Source of the DNA: Hyphomicrobiales bacterium
GTDB lineage: Bacteria > Pseudomonadota > Alphaproteobacteria > Rhizobiales > HXMU1428-3
Length of the DNA stretch: 13,700 nt
Reading direction: 5' to 3'
NCBI GenBank assembly: GCA_021775385.1
Contig: JAJFHW010000099.1
Coordinates: 1 to 13,700, forward strand
Position 1 is the stretch's first letter, and each line of letters opens with the position of its first letter. The position numbers and the translations under genes were made by a program. Shown piece after piece: positions 1-8,543 of this stretch. Under the pieces are notes generated by a model. The model made no database searches. It saw only the letters and a program-made list of their open reading frames with translations, and was not told the origin of the DNA.

Positions 1-1
1 C

Positions 2-208
2 ATGTTTATTTTGTTTGCTGCTTTCTATGGTGGAATTCTTTCACTTATTATCTTAAAAATCTATAATACACCCTTGCCATCTTTTCTTTCTGGTCAGAAA
101 TGGTTGGTGAATTATCAATTAGGAACAGCGGCCGTTCCTTATGGAATAGCAATTGGTTTGTCTGGGCTTAGTATTTATCCTTATTCTCATTGGCTAGGAC
201 TGATTTAA
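2..208 (+). CDS. cpaA: CpaA/TadV prepilin peptidase, C-terminal fragment (5' end outside window)
   Basis: This is the last 68 codons of an inner-membrane aspartic protease of the A24 family, which cleaves the leader of Flp prepilins before pilus assembly. The fragment shows two hydrophobic stretches (about residues 1-19 and 40-60). It also has the family-typical C-terminal PYGIAIGLSGL stretch, where these proteins carry a VPYGIA-like sequence in the last membrane helix. Family members are about 170 residues, so roughly 100 residues lie off the left edge, including both catalytic Asp motifs. The ATG at position 2 is therefore probably an internal Met rather than the start. The cpaB-tadC run that follows supports the assignment, although a terminator separates the two. 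I am fairly sure of the family from context and the C-terminal motif, but the active site cannot be checked here. Confidence 0.82.
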   Translation: MFILFAAFYGGILSLIILKIYNTPLPSFLSGQKWLVNYQLGTAAVPYGIAIGLSGLSIYPYSHWLGLI

Positions 209-233
209 ATTCCTTAATTTTTGTAAGTTTTTT

Positions 234-266
234 AAAAGCGCTTCAAATTTGGAGCGCTTTTTTTAT
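234..266 (+). terminator. Intrinsic terminator after cpaA
   Basis: Nine bases, AAAAGCGCT (234-242), pair perfectly with AGCGCTTTT (253-261). A T-G and a C-G pair extend the stem inward, leaving the loop AAATTT (245-250). The 3' arm runs into an uninterrupted T tract. It lies 26 bp past the cpaA stop, so cpaA is probably transcribed separately from the cpaB operon. Confidence 0.8.
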
Positions 267-423
267 TTTTTATTTTGTTCGTTATTAAGCCATTACGAAT
301 TTCTGATCAGCTTCTTAGCGTTTAATTTTTCAAAAAATTACACTTATTAACCTCCTATTGACCATTCCTCCCTTAAGTTTAGTGACGTGTTTAGTATTTA
401 GGGCTTAAGGACCTTTGTTAGTT
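267..423. other. Intergenic region upstream of cpaB
   Basis: This AT-rich spacer must hold the promoter of the cpaB-tadC run if the cpaA terminator is efficient. A TTGACC hexamer at 358-363 is the best -35 candidate, but no good -10 lies 16-18 bp beyond it. I found neither a CtrA-like TTAA-N7-TTAA site nor a GANTC methylation site. CTTAAG occurs twice (near 373 and 404). Confidence 0.4.
407..411 (+). promoter_or_regulatory. Ribosome binding site of cpaB (start ambiguous)
   Basis: AAGGA sits 12 nt before ATG 424 and only 3 nt before an in-frame TTG at 415. Neither spacing is ideal. The ATG was chosen because MNKSR followed by a hydrophobic stretch is the normal CpaB N-terminus. Confidence 0.45.
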
Positions 424-1218
424 ATGAATAAATCTCGTGTACTTGTTTTGGGAATTGCATTTGTTGCTGCGGTTGGCGCAGCACTGCTTGCAAAAAATAT
501 AGTGGCTCAGCCTAAAACTGAAAAAGTTGTCCAAAAAGAATTTATGAATACGACACATGTATTGGTGGCATCAAAAGCTATCAAACTAGGGGATATGGTG
601 TCATCCGGTCATTTTAGATGGCAGAGATGGCCGAAGGATGCATTGAACGCAAAGTTGATTGATCAAGCATCTAATATGAACGCTAAGGCTGATTATGATA
701 AGGCGATTTCTCGTTCTTCTTTTGTCGTCGGCGAAGCTATTAATCCAAGGAAATTTATTAAAAAAGGCACTGGTGGTGTTATGGCAGCACTTTTAACTAG
801 TGGCATGAGAGCCGTTTCTACAAAGATAAAAGAAGAGACCGCTGCTGGTGGTTTTATTTTGCCAGATGACCATGTGGATGTGATTTTGTCACGACAAATT
901 AAGGGTGAAGGTCGTGGTAGCAAATATGTCTCAAATACTATTCTCTCAAATGTTCGTGTGCTTGCGATTGGTCAAATTATTGATCCTCCTAAGGGGAAGC
1001 AAACAGCAACTGGTCGGACAGCGACATTGGAATTAACTCCAGGCCAAGTGGAGATTCTGATGCTTGCAAATAAAATGGGTGATGTGTCTTTGGCTCTTCG
1101 TAGCCTCTCTAAAAAGACTGAAGGTGGAGATGATGCCGTAACTAATTTACGCGGTGATAATCGAGGCTCTGTCAGAATGTTTAAGTTTGGTCAAAAAGTT
1201 AGATCTTTTGGCATGTGA
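424..1218 (+). CDS. cpaB: CpaB/RcpC, Tad pilus assembly periplasmic protein
   Basis: This is a 264-residue envelope protein of the Flp pilus assembly CpaB/RcpC family, thought to work with the CpaC secretin at the outer membrane. Residues 6-27 form a hydrophobic signal anchor after a short basic N-terminus. Residues about 44-110 match a SAF-type domain, with the VLVASKAIKLGDMV stretch at 46-59 and a W-P pair further on. The RcpC domain begins near residue 128 with MRAVSTKI, continues with the GFILPDDHVDV block (143-153), and ends with the LELTPGQVE block after residue 200. Length is normal for the family. ATG 424 is preferred over TTG 415. It is the first gene of the cpaB-tadC run. I saw no convincing promoter in the 157 bp between the cpaA terminator and this start. 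Confidence 0.93.
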   Translation: MNKSRVLVLGIAFVAAVGAALLAKNIVAQPKTEKVVQKEFMNTTHVLVASKAIKLGDMVSSGHFRWQRWPKDALNAKLIDQASNMNAKADYDKAISRSSFVVGEAINPRKFIKKGTGGVMAALLTSGMRAVSTKIKEETAAGGFILPDDHVDVILSRQIKGEGRGSKYVSNTILSNVRVLAIGQIIDPPKGKQTATGRTATLELTPGQVEILMLANKMGDVSLALRSLSKKTEGGDDAVTNLRGDNRGSVRMFKFGQKVRSFGM

Positions 1219-1295
1219 AAGTTTTTGGTTGCCAGTTTGGGGGAAATAAATTGGTGCCTAAGTTTAAAGTTTTAGTTTAAAGGTGGTGTTAAGTG

Positions 1296-2894
1296 ATGGG
1301 AATACAAATTTTAAAACGGGCTAAATTGAGCAAATCTGTATTTGCTTTGTTTGCTTTTACCGTTGGGCTGATCGCTCATTCAGCTATGGGGATGGCTGAA
1401 GAAGGTTTTGAAAATTTTCGCAATGAACATCGCTCTTTACTTAAGATTGAACGAGTTGCTAGAGGGGGGGAAACCCGTCATGTCAAAATTGGTTTGAATA
1501 AGTCCTTGGTGGTTGAGTTGCCGAGAGACGTTCGTGATGTTTTGGTTTCTAGTCCAGATTATATTGACGCTGTTTTGCATAGTTCACGCCGGGCATATTT
1601 GATTGGTAAAAAAGTTGGCGAAGGAAATGCTTTCTTTTTCGATAAAGATGGAAATAGAATTCTAACTGTTGAAATTTCTATCTCACGGGACATGTCAGCT
1701 CTATCTGGTATGTTTAAACGGATTTTACGGGACAGTAAGATCAAAGTTGATATGGTGAACGAGCATATTGTTTTAACCGGCTCTGTTCGTACTCCTTCTG
1801 ATGCAACGAAAGCGGCTGATATTGCTGCTCGTTTTGTTAAGTCGAAGGAGGAAGTGATCAACTTGCTTTCTTCAAGCGGTAATGAACAGGTTAACCTTCA
1901 AGTTAGAGTGGTTGAAATTAAACGGACTGTTGCAAAACGCCTTGGAGTAAATGTTGAAGCATTCACATCTGGAAATGGTATTAGTTTCGCTAATTTAACA
2001 GACCTAGCGGTTCCGAATAGTTCAACTGTTTTAGAGACCGGTGCTCGGGTTTTAGGTTTAGCAGCTTTTCCTGCATCTGAAGTTGGCCTTAAGTCTCAAC
2101 TCCAATTTAGTAAAAACGGAAATGGTGTTGGTGCTGCTATACGTGCTCTTGAGGAGAATGGAGTTCTACGAACTTTAGCTGAACCGAACTTAACGTCTGT
2201 TTCTGGTGAAACGGCTAATTTTTTAGCTGGTGGTGAATTTCCAATTCCTGTTTCTAATGATAACGATGGAATTAAGATTGATTTTAAACCTTTTGGTGTA
2301 GCTTTGGCTTTTACTCCGGTTGTGATGAGTGAAAAGCTAATTAATTTAAAAATTGCAACAGAAGTTAGTGATATTTCAGATCGCGGTGCGATTACACTTA
2401 ACTCTATTACAATTCCTGCAATTGAAGTGCGCCGAGCTTCGACGACTGTTGAGCTGGGGTCTGGTGGATCGATTGTGATTGCCGGCCTAATTTCTGATGC
2501 GACAAAACACAATATACAGGATGTACCAGGTTTGAAACGATTACCTATTTTAGGTTCGCTTTTTAGAAGCCGTGAGTTTCTGCGCGATGAGAGTGAATTG
2601 GTTATCATTGTAACTCCTTATATCGTTCGCAGCACATCTTTGAATAAACTAACAAGACCTGATCAAGGACTTGGCACCCCTTCTGACAGGAAAGCTTTCT
2701 TTAAAGGGCATTTAAATAAATATGATCGCCATAAGAGAGTTCCTGTTCGTCGCCCTCGCAAACCGCAAGTAGTTGAAACTCAGTGGAGTTTGAAGGATGT
2801 ATTTAAAACGGAACCAAGAGTGCAAAAACAACGCCGTTCATGGGGACGTAAGTCACGCCATGATGATGGTGGTCTTGGGTTTATTGTTGAGTAA
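1296..2894 (+). CDS. cpaC: CpaC/RcpA, outer-membrane secretin of the Tad pilus
   Basis: This 532-residue protein forms the multimeric outer-membrane channel through which the Flp pilus leaves the cell. It has a signal peptide (basic residues 7-13, hydrophobic 14-31, likely cleavage after Ala34). The pilus-assembly N-terminal domain covers about 61-130. A BON-like segment (about 135-195) contains VLTGSV. The secretin domain covers about 205-444. Its landmarks are LRTLAEPNL (291-299), the S-G-E-T-A-N-F-L-A-G-G-E-F-P block just after, VPGLKRLPILG from 410, and VTPYIV (439-444). A basic 88-residue tail follows. A GTG three bases upstream (1293) is an equally possible start; AGG at 1281-1283 serves either. 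The gene lies 77 bp after cpaB and 23 bp before cpaD. Confidence 0.95.
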   Translation: MGIQILKRAKLSKSVFALFAFTVGLIAHSAMGMAEEGFENFRNEHRSLLKIERVARGGETRHVKIGLNKSLVVELPRDVRDVLVSSPDYIDAVLHSSRRAYLIGKKVGEGNAFFFDKDGNRILTVEISISRDMSALSGMFKRILRDSKIKVDMVNEHIVLTGSVRTPSDATKAADIAARFVKSKEEVINLLSSSGNEQVNLQVRVVEIKRTVAKRLGVNVEAFTSGNGISFANLTDLAVPNSSTVLETGARVLGLAAFPASEVGLKSQLQFSKNGNGVGAAIRALEENGVLRTLAEPNLTSVSGETANFLAGGEFPIPVSNDNDGIKIDFKPFGVALAFTPVVMSEKLINLKIATEVSDISDRGAITLNSITIPAIEVRRASTTVELGSGGSIVIAGLISDATKHNIQDVPGLKRLPILGSLFRSREFLRDESELVIIVTPYIVRSTSLNKLTRPDQGLGTPSDRKAFFKGHLNKYDRHKRVPVRRPRKPQVVETQWSLKDVFKTEPRVQKQRRSWGRKSRHDDGGLGFIVE

Positions 2895-2917
2895 TTAAGT
2901 TTGAAGAGGTTAGTACA

Positions 2918-3652
2918 ATGATTTTTAAAATTATGGATAAACAATTGCTTCAAACGAGTGCAGCAGTTTTGCTTGTAGGTGCGGTGGCTATTTTTAGCTC
3001 AGCTTGTAAGCATGGTTTTGATCATCGAGTGAGAAAAGATCATTATGCGGGGTCTTTTTTTGGAAATCCTACCGTTGATCACCCTATATCAGTTGCAAAA
3101 GATAAGTTGGCTATTTCAGTTGCTGTGCGCAGGCATGATGAGAAGCTAACACCAGCTAAATTAAACGAAGTGAGAACTTTTCTTCATTACTATCGTGAAG
3201 GTGGTGTTGGAGATATTAAAGTAACGCTTCCATCGAATTCACGACATCAGTATTCGGTTAGAAAGGTTTTGAAGGATATTCAACGCCAGATGGAAGATTT
3301 ATCAATCGGACCAGAAGTTGTGTCTGTGACACGGTACTCTGGCCGTGGTGATAGGCATCCGGTTATTCATTTATCTTACAAGCGTTATGTTGCACATGGT
3401 CCAGAATGTGGCCAATGGAATGAAAACTTCAATGAAAGTGAAAACAATCGTAATTCACCTGATTGGGGATGTGCGCGGCAACGAAATTTAGCGGCTATGG
3501 TTGCTAACCCTCGTGATTTACAAGGACCACGTGGTTGGAGTCCTAGAGATTCACGTCGTAGGGATACGGTCTGGGATAAATTTGTTAAGGGTGAAGTTAC
3601 ATCTGCGAAGCGCTCGAAAGATGAACGTGTAGATACAAAGAGTGATAAATAA
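2918..3652 (+). CDS. cpaD: CpaD, Tad pilus lipoprotein
   Basis: This is a 244-residue CpaD-family protein, in known systems an outer-membrane-associated lipoprotein needed for Flp pilus biogenesis, probably by supporting the secretin. The N-terminus has a hydrophobic stretch (15-26) followed by S-S-A-C with Cys30. That is a usable but non-canonical lipobox, with Ser instead of Leu at -3. The middle carries the family block around VAKDKLAISVAVRRHD. The C-terminal half has the typical CGQW, then a D-W-G-C-A-R-Q-R-N-L-A-A-M-V-A-N-P-R-D-L-like block. The last 40 residues are rich in Arg, Lys and Asp. A GAAGAGG ribosome binding site 8 nt upstream supports ATG 2918, but Met6 (2933) is possible. It sits between cpaC and cpaE as usual. 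Confidence 0.92.
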   Translation: MIFKIMDKQLLQTSAAVLLVGAVAIFSSACKHGFDHRVRKDHYAGSFFGNPTVDHPISVAKDKLAISVAVRRHDEKLTPAKLNEVRTFLHYYREGGVGDIKVTLPSNSRHQYSVRKVLKDIQRQMEDLSIGPEVVSVTRYSGRGDRHPVIHLSYKRYVAHGPECGQWNENFNESENNRNSPDWGCARQRNLAAMVANPRDLQGPRGWSPRDSRRRDTVWDKFVKGEVTSAKRSKDERVDTKSDK

Positions 3653-3674
3653 TTTGTTTTTTATATTTGACTTT

Positions 3675-3680
3675 AGGGAA
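3675..3680 (+). promoter_or_regulatory. Ribosome binding site deciding the cpaE start
   Basis: AGGGAA lies 7 nt before ATG 3688. An upstream in-frame TTG (3667) precedes this site and has no ribosome binding site of its own, so ATG 3688 is taken as the start. Confidence 0.65.
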
Positions 3681-3687
3681 ATTTGAA

Positions 3688-4980
3688 ATGAGTGATACAG
3701 CCTATTCTCAGGATGATAATCTTCAGGAAACTTCTGATGAGCATGGTGCTCCTGATATGGTTGAGGCCAATCGCAAAGCACGTCCTGTGCCTAGAATTTC
3801 GATCCAGGCTTTTTGTGAAGAGCAAATATTTGTGGATGCTATGCAAAATGCTAGCAATGACAGGCGGATGGAAAAAGCACATTTGTCTATGCAGATGGGG
3901 GGCGTTAGTGCAGCATTAGAAACTTACCGCGATGGGCCTACTCCAAATTTAATTATTTTGGAGAGTAAAGCTAATCGTGAAAAATTACTGATGCAACTTG
4001 ATCAATTGGCTGAGGTTTGTGACGCTGGGACAAAGGTTATCATTGTTGGCCATGTTAATGATGTAATTTTGTATCGGGCATTGGTTGAACGGGGTGTGAG
4101 TGAATATCTTGTTGCACCAGCTGAACCTTTGCAAATTATCAGTTCTATTTCTAATTTGTATTCTGACCCAGATGCAGAACCACTTGGGCAAATTGTTGCA
4201 TTTGTTGGTGCTAAGGGCGGTGTTGGTTCTAGCGTCTTAAGCCATAATGTTGCTTGGGCTTTATCAGAAATTACAAGCACAGATGTTGTAATTTCTGATT
4301 TTGATTTACCTTTTGGAACAGCTGGTCTTGATTTTAATCAAGACCCATCTCAAGGTATTGCAGAAGCGTTGTTTCAATCGGAGAGACTTGATGATGTGAT
4401 GCTTGATCGCCTTTTATCTAAATGTTCTGACAGATTAAGCTTGTTTGCTTCGGCTGGAAACCTAGATCAAGAATATGATGTTGAACGTGAACCTTGTGAT
4501 CTTGTTCTTGATGTTCTTCGTAAGAATATACCTTATTCAGTTTTAGATATACCTCATTCTTGGACGTCTTGGTCTAAATATGTGCTGATGCAATCCGATG
4601 AAATCATCATTACAGCTACACCAGATTTGGCTAATTTGAGAAATACTAAGAATATTCTCGATTATCTAAAGGCTAATCGGAAGTCTGATATATCTCCTCG
4701 CCTAATTTTAAATTTAGTGGGTATGCCCAAGAAACCTGAAATTTCAGTTGCTGATTTTTCTCAGATTGTTGAACTGAAACCTTCAATCGTCATTGATTAT
4801 GATGCTGAAGTTTTTGGGACAGCTGCGAATAATGGGCAGATGATTGGTGAATTTTCTCAGAAATCTAAAGTCGCAAATCAGATTCTAGAAATTGCCTATT
4901 TGTTGGCAAATGTAAAACCGCCACAGCCGGAAGAAAAATCGATTTTAAAACCAATTCTAAGCCGAATTGGTATGAAGTAG
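3688..4980 (+). CDS. cpaE: CpaE/TadZ, MinD/ParA-like pilus localisation protein
   Basis: This 430-residue cytoplasmic protein of the TadZ/CpaE family places the Tad machinery at its site in the cell, often a pole. Residues about 35-155 look like a degenerate receiver-type domain. The MinD/ParA-like ATPase domain follows: Walker A F-V-G-A-K-G-G-V-G-S-S at 172-182, and the A'-type block around D204-F-D206. The P-loop has the signature Lys (K176) of deviant Walker A motifs, but Ser181 occupies the place of the usual second Lys. Such atypical Walker boxes are known in TadZ proteins. No other nearby gene encodes a ParB- or MinE-like partner. It starts 35 bp after cpaD and ends 13 bp before cpaF. 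Confidence 0.93.
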   Translation: MSDTAYSQDDNLQETSDEHGAPDMVEANRKARPVPRISIQAFCEEQIFVDAMQNASNDRRMEKAHLSMQMGGVSAALETYRDGPTPNLIILESKANREKLLMQLDQLAEVCDAGTKVIIVGHVNDVILYRALVERGVSEYLVAPAEPLQIISSISNLYSDPDAEPLGQIVAFVGAKGGVGSSVLSHNVAWALSEITSTDVVISDFDLPFGTAGLDFNQDPSQGIAEALFQSERLDDVMLDRLLSKCSDRLSLFASAGNLDQEYDVEREPCDLVLDVLRKNIPYSVLDIPHSWTSWSKYVLMQSDEIIITATPDLANLRNTKNILDYLKANRKSDISPRLILNLVGMPKKPEISVADFSQIVELKPSIVIDYDAEVFGTAANNGQMIGEFSQKSKVANQILEIAYLLANVKPPQPEEKSILKPILSRIGMK

Positions 4981-4993
4981 GGAAGAGTTTGTT

Positions 4994-6508
4994 ATGTTTG
5001 GTAAACGTGGGTCTAATGGAAATGGACAATTTGGCCAAGGCGGCCAGGCTGGGCAGGAGCAAGCTTCTAAGCAGTCAAAGGTTGATGTTCAAACACAAGT
5101 TGAAGCCATTCCTTCTGTAGAGTTAAAGCCCAAACAACAGGTTAAGATTGAACCCGAACCTGTTAAACCAATTGTCGAACCGGAAGCCAAACGCTCTGAA
5201 AATTATTATGACGTTAAGACAACAGTTTTTAATGCGCTTATAGATACTATTGATCTTACTCAGCTTGCTAATCTGAATAATGATGCCGCTCGTGAAGAAA
5301 TTCGAGACATTGTTGGTGAAATTCTAGCTATCCAGAATGTCATCATGCCAATTTCTGAGCAAGAAGAGTTGATCGAAGATATCTGTAATGATGTATTGGG
5401 TTATGGTCCGTTAGAGCCATTGTTAGCTCGTGATGATATCGCAGATATTATGATCAATGGAGCGCATGACACCTTCATTGAGGTGGATGGTAAGGTTCTG
5501 AATTCTTCAGTTCGTTTTACTGACAATATGCAACTTCTGAATATTTGTCAGAGGATTGTTAGTCAAGTTGGACGCCGGGTTGATGAGACCAGTCCGATTT
5601 GTGATGCGCGCCTGCCCGATGGATCACGTGTGAACGTTATTGTTCCACCTCTTGCTCTTGAAGGTCCGACTATGACCATTCGGAAATTTAAGAAGGACCG
5701 TCTTACACTTCACCAATTAATGGAGTTTAAAGCGATTTCTCCTGAAGGTAAGGAAGTCCTTGAAATTATAGGAAAGTGTCGTTGTAATATTGTCATTTCA
5801 GGTGGTACCGGTTCTGGTAAAACAACTCTTTTGAATTGTATGACAGCTTATGCTGATAAAGATGAGCGTGTGATTACTTGTGAAGACAGTGCAGAACTTC
5901 AGTTGCAGCAACCGCATGTGGTTCGTTTAGAAACACGACCCCCTAACCTTGAAGGTGAGGGGGAGATTACTATGCGTGATTTGGTGAAGAACTGTTTACG
6001 TATGCGCCCAGATAGGATCATCGTTGGTGAGGTTCGTGGACCGGAAGCCTTTGATTTATTACAAGCAATGAATACAGGCCATGATGGCTCAATGGGGACG
6101 TTGCACTCCAACAGTCCGCGTGAGGCAATCAGCCGTCTTGAAAGTATGATTTTGATGGGTGGTTTTACATTACCTGCAAAAACCATTCGTGAAATGATTG
6201 TTGGTTCCGTTGATGTGATTATTCAAGCTTCTCGTTTGCGGGATGGATCGAGGAAAATTACTCGTATCACTGAAGTTATCGGGATGGAAGGCGAAGTGCC
6301 TACCTTGCAGGATATTTTTGTCTATGACATTTTGGGTGAAGATGACAATGGGAAACTTCTTGGACGACATCGCTCAACCGGTGTTACCCGCCCTAAGTTT
6401 CATGAGCGTGCTGAATATTATGGCGAAGGCCGCCGTTTAACTGAAGTTCTATCAAACTCAGAAGTTACAGATGAACACGGTAATCCATTAGGAGAAGCCA
6501 ATGTTTGA
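4994..6508 (+). CDS. cpaF: CpaF/TadA, Tad pilus secretion ATPase
   Basis: This is a 504-residue hexameric AAA+ type secretion ATPase (VirB11/GspE superfamily) that powers extension of the Flp pilus at the inner membrane. The first 70 residues are low in complexity: Gly/Gln-rich, then Pro/Glu/Val-rich, probably a disordered linker. The N-terminal domain covers about 75-245, and the ATPase core follows. Visible motifs are Walker A G-G-T-G-S-G-K-T-T (270-278, Lys276), Walker B-type IIVGEVRG with Glu346, and the His box G-H-D-G-S-M-G-T-L-H-S (362-372). The start is fixed by GGAAGAG 6 nt upstream of ATG 4994. The gene overlaps tadB by 8 bp, which suggests translational coupling. Confidence 0.97.
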   Translation: MFGKRGSNGNGQFGQGGQAGQEQASKQSKVDVQTQVEAIPSVELKPKQQVKIEPEPVKPIVEPEAKRSENYYDVKTTVFNALIDTIDLTQLANLNNDAAREEIRDIVGEILAIQNVIMPISEQEELIEDICNDVLGYGPLEPLLARDDIADIMINGAHDTFIEVDGKVLNSSVRFTDNMQLLNICQRIVSQVGRRVDETSPICDARLPDGSRVNVIVPPLALEGPTMTIRKFKKDRLTLHQLMEFKAISPEGKEVLEIIGKCRCNIVISGGTGSGKTTLLNCMTAYADKDERVITCEDSAELQLQQPHVVRLETRPPNLEGEGEITMRDLVKNCLRMRPDRIIVGEVRGPEAFDLLQAMNTGHDGSMGTLHSNSPREAISRLESMILMGGFTLPAKTIREMIVGSVDVIIQASRLRDGSRKITRITEVIGMEGEVPTLQDIFVYDILGEDDNGKLLGRHRSTGVTRPKFHERAEYYGEGRRLTEVLSNSEVTDEHGNPLGEANV

Positions 6509-7493
6509 GAATGATATTCTTATATATGCTGCCATGGGTATGGGAGCTTTATCTGTTGGTGTAATTATTTATGTAATCCTCGACCCTTATTTATCCGGGG
6601 CAAATAAAGCTGAAAAACGTCAAAAAGAACTCGTTGGTGGAGGGCTGAAGAAACTCGAAAGCCGTGAAGGGCCTTCAGAAGCGCGCCGCCGACAACAAGT
6701 CTCTGATACCATGAAAGAGATAGAAGAAAAAAGTAGAAAACGAGAAAAAGTAACGATGCGATTACGATTGCAGCGTGCTGGTTTAGAGGGTGTTCCTCCC
6801 AAATCATTTTATCTTTTTTCTGCTATTGCTGGTGTTGTTTTGAGCTTCACACTTGTGGTAGTTGGTGCCCCAATTTATGTTGCTCCTCTTGGGTTGTTGG
6901 TTGGAAGTGTAGGGCTGCCACGATATGTACTTAGTTATCTGACGACGAGACGTCAAAAAGCATTTATGGCTGAATTTGTTAATGCGATTGATATTATTGT
7001 TCGTGGTGTAAAAGCTGGTTTGCCATTTAATGATTGTATGCAAATTATCACCACTGAGATTGGTGAGCCGGTTCGTAGCGAATTTTTAAATGTTGTTGAG
7101 CAACAGCGGATTGGCGTACCAGTTGAGCAAGCCATGCAGAAATTATTTGAGAGAGTTCCTCTTCAGGAAGTTAATTTCTTTTGTATCGTAGTTACAATCC
7201 AACTCTCTGTTGGCGGTAATATTTCTGAAGCATTAATGAATCTTGCGAATGTTTTACGTGACCGTCATAAGCTCAGAGCTAAGGTTCAAGCTGTGAGTAT
7301 GGAAGCAAAAGCATCAGCGGGGATTATTGGTGCACTTCCTTTGGTTGTTATGGGAGCAGTCACTTTTACTAGCCCAGAATACATGTCTTTGCTCTTTACC
7401 CATCCAACGGGCCACATGATACTTATTGGTAGCGCACTTGTGATGTTAACAGGTGTGTTGGTTATGAGATGGATGATTAATTTTAAAATTTAG
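6501..7493 (+). CDS. tadB: TadB, inner-membrane platform protein of the Tad pilus
   Basis: This is a 330-residue polytopic membrane protein of the GspF-like T2SF family that, with TadC, forms the platform on which the CpaF ATPase acts. An N-terminal membrane segment (about 5-28) is followed by a charged cytoplasmic stretch (about 35-95) with many Lys, Arg and Glu. Two hydrophobic segments (about 103-147) come next. The cytoplasmic T2SF domain begins at F159 with F-V-N-A-I-D-I-I-V-R-G-V-K-A-G-L-P and includes V-T-I-Q-L-S-V-G-G-N-I-S-E-A-L. A hydrophobic C-terminus (about 270-330) ends the protein. Its ATG lies inside the 3' end of cpaF, with GGAG (6491-6494) as ribosome binding site. Confidence 0.95.
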   Translation: MFENDILIYAAMGMGALSVGVIIYVILDPYLSGANKAEKRQKELVGGGLKKLESREGPSEARRRQQVSDTMKEIEEKSRKREKVTMRLRLQRAGLEGVPPKSFYLFSAIAGVVLSFTLVVVGAPIYVAPLGLLVGSVGLPRYVLSYLTTRRQKAFMAEFVNAIDIIVRGVKAGLPFNDCMQIITTEIGEPVRSEFLNVVEQQRIGVPVEQAMQKLFERVPLQEVNFFCIVVTIQLSVGGNISEALMNLANVLRDRHKLRAKVQAVSMEAKASAGIIGALPLVVMGAVTFTSPEYMSLLFTHPTGHMILIGSALVMLTGVLVMRWMINFKI

Positions 7494-7538
7494 AACTGGT
7501 TACATTTCGTTTCACGTTATTAGTTTAGGTATATTGTA

Positions 7539-8519
7539 ATGTATGATTTAATTCAGCAAGCCATGAATCCACAATTCATTCTGATCGTTCTAACGGCAGT
7601 TGCTGCTTTTGCGACAGTTTTATCTTTGACGATGCCTTTATTTGCAAATGATAAATTAAACTCACGGATGAAATCTGTTTCTGACGAACGTGAGAAACTT
7701 AAAATACAACGTTTGCAAGAAATGGCGGCTGATAATGTAAGTAAAGGCAATATACGTCATGAGAATAAAACTGGTATTGAGCGCATTGTTAGGATGTTTA
7801 ATCTGCGCAAAGCTTTGGAGACCGATGACCTTACTTTAAAAATGAAAATGGCTGGATTGAGAGGTCCTGGTCCATTAATGACTTTCCTAGCTGCACGTTG
7901 CTTACTTCCAGTCGTTGGTTTGGTTCTTGTCGGTTTCTATTTGAATTTCGTAAATGATTTTGGCCTTCAGGGCATGATGAAATATTGCGCGATCTTGGCT
8001 GGGGCTTATGTGGGCTTTTATTTGCCAAATATTTTTATTTCGAATTTGATACAAAAGCGTCAAGATTCCATTCGTCAGGCCTTTCCTGATGCGCTTGATT
8101 TGTTGTTGATTTGTGTACAAGCTGGGATGTCCATTGAAGCTTCTTTCCGAAAAGTTGCAATTGAGATTGGCAATCAATCATCTGAATTGTCTGAAGAGTT
8201 GACACTTACAACGGCAGAAATGTCATATTTGCAAAACCGTAGGCAGGCTTTTGAAAACTTAGGTTTACGTACTGGTCTGCCTGGAGTTCGGGCTGTTGTT
8301 ACAAGTTTAATACAAGCTGAAAAGTATGGTACACCGCTTGGCACGTCTTTGCGTGCTATGGCTGAAGAATTTAGAGATGAACGGATGAACGAGGCTGAGA
8401 AAAAAGCAGCCGCTTTGCCACCTAAATTGACGGTACCGATGATCGTGTTCTTTTTACCGGTTCTCTTCGCTGTTATTCTTGGACCAGCTATTATTAAGGT
8501 TACTGAAACTTCATTTTAA
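7539..8519 (+). CDS. tadC: TadC, inner-membrane platform protein of the Tad pilus
   Basis: This is a 326-residue T2SF-family membrane protein, the partner of TadB in the pilus platform. An N-terminal membrane helix (about 12-33), a charged region, two hydrophobic segments (about 107-165) and a C-terminal helix (about 298-320) are visible. The T2SF domain begins at F182 with F-P-D-A-L-D-L-L-L-I-C-V-Q-A-G and ends with the family block A-E-K-Y-G-T-P-L-G and the P-P-K-L-T-V-P-M-I stretch. The ribosome binding site is weak (TAGGT about 9 nt upstream). A second ATG (7563) has none, so 7539 is kept. The gap to tadB is 45 bp. It is the last gene of the run, and no tadD-type TPR gene follows. Confidence 0.94.
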   Translation: MYDLIQQAMNPQFILIVLTAVAAFATVLSLTMPLFANDKLNSRMKSVSDEREKLKIQRLQEMAADNVSKGNIRHENKTGIERIVRMFNLRKALETDDLTLKMKMAGLRGPGPLMTFLAARCLLPVVGLVLVGFYLNFVNDFGLQGMMKYCAILAGAYVGFYLPNIFISNLIQKRQDSIRQAFPDALDLLLICVQAGMSIEASFRKVAIEIGNQSSELSEELTLTTAEMSYLQNRRQAFENLGLRTGLPGVRAVVTSLIQAEKYGTPLGTSLRAMAEEFRDERMNEAEKKAAALPPKLTVPMIVFFLPVLFAVILGPAIIKVTETSF

Positions 8520-8543
8520 AATTCTTATGGGATTAGACTTAAA

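Noticed and set aside
2096..2608. Long (170-codon) open frame on the - strand
   Set aside because: It lies wholly inside the cpaC secretin domain, whose protein matches the family throughout. The reverse frame gives a Ser/Ile/Arg-rich product with no recognisable motif.
3538..3552. Two GANTC sites 10 bp apart (GAGTC and GATTC) as a GcrA/CcrM target
   Set aside because: They lie inside the cpaD coding region, not at a promoter, and two sites this close are expected by chance in a window of this size.
3997..4280. Two overlapping - strand frames within cpaE
   Set aside because: They are shadow frames of cpaE; its receiver-like and ATPase domains explain the codon pattern.
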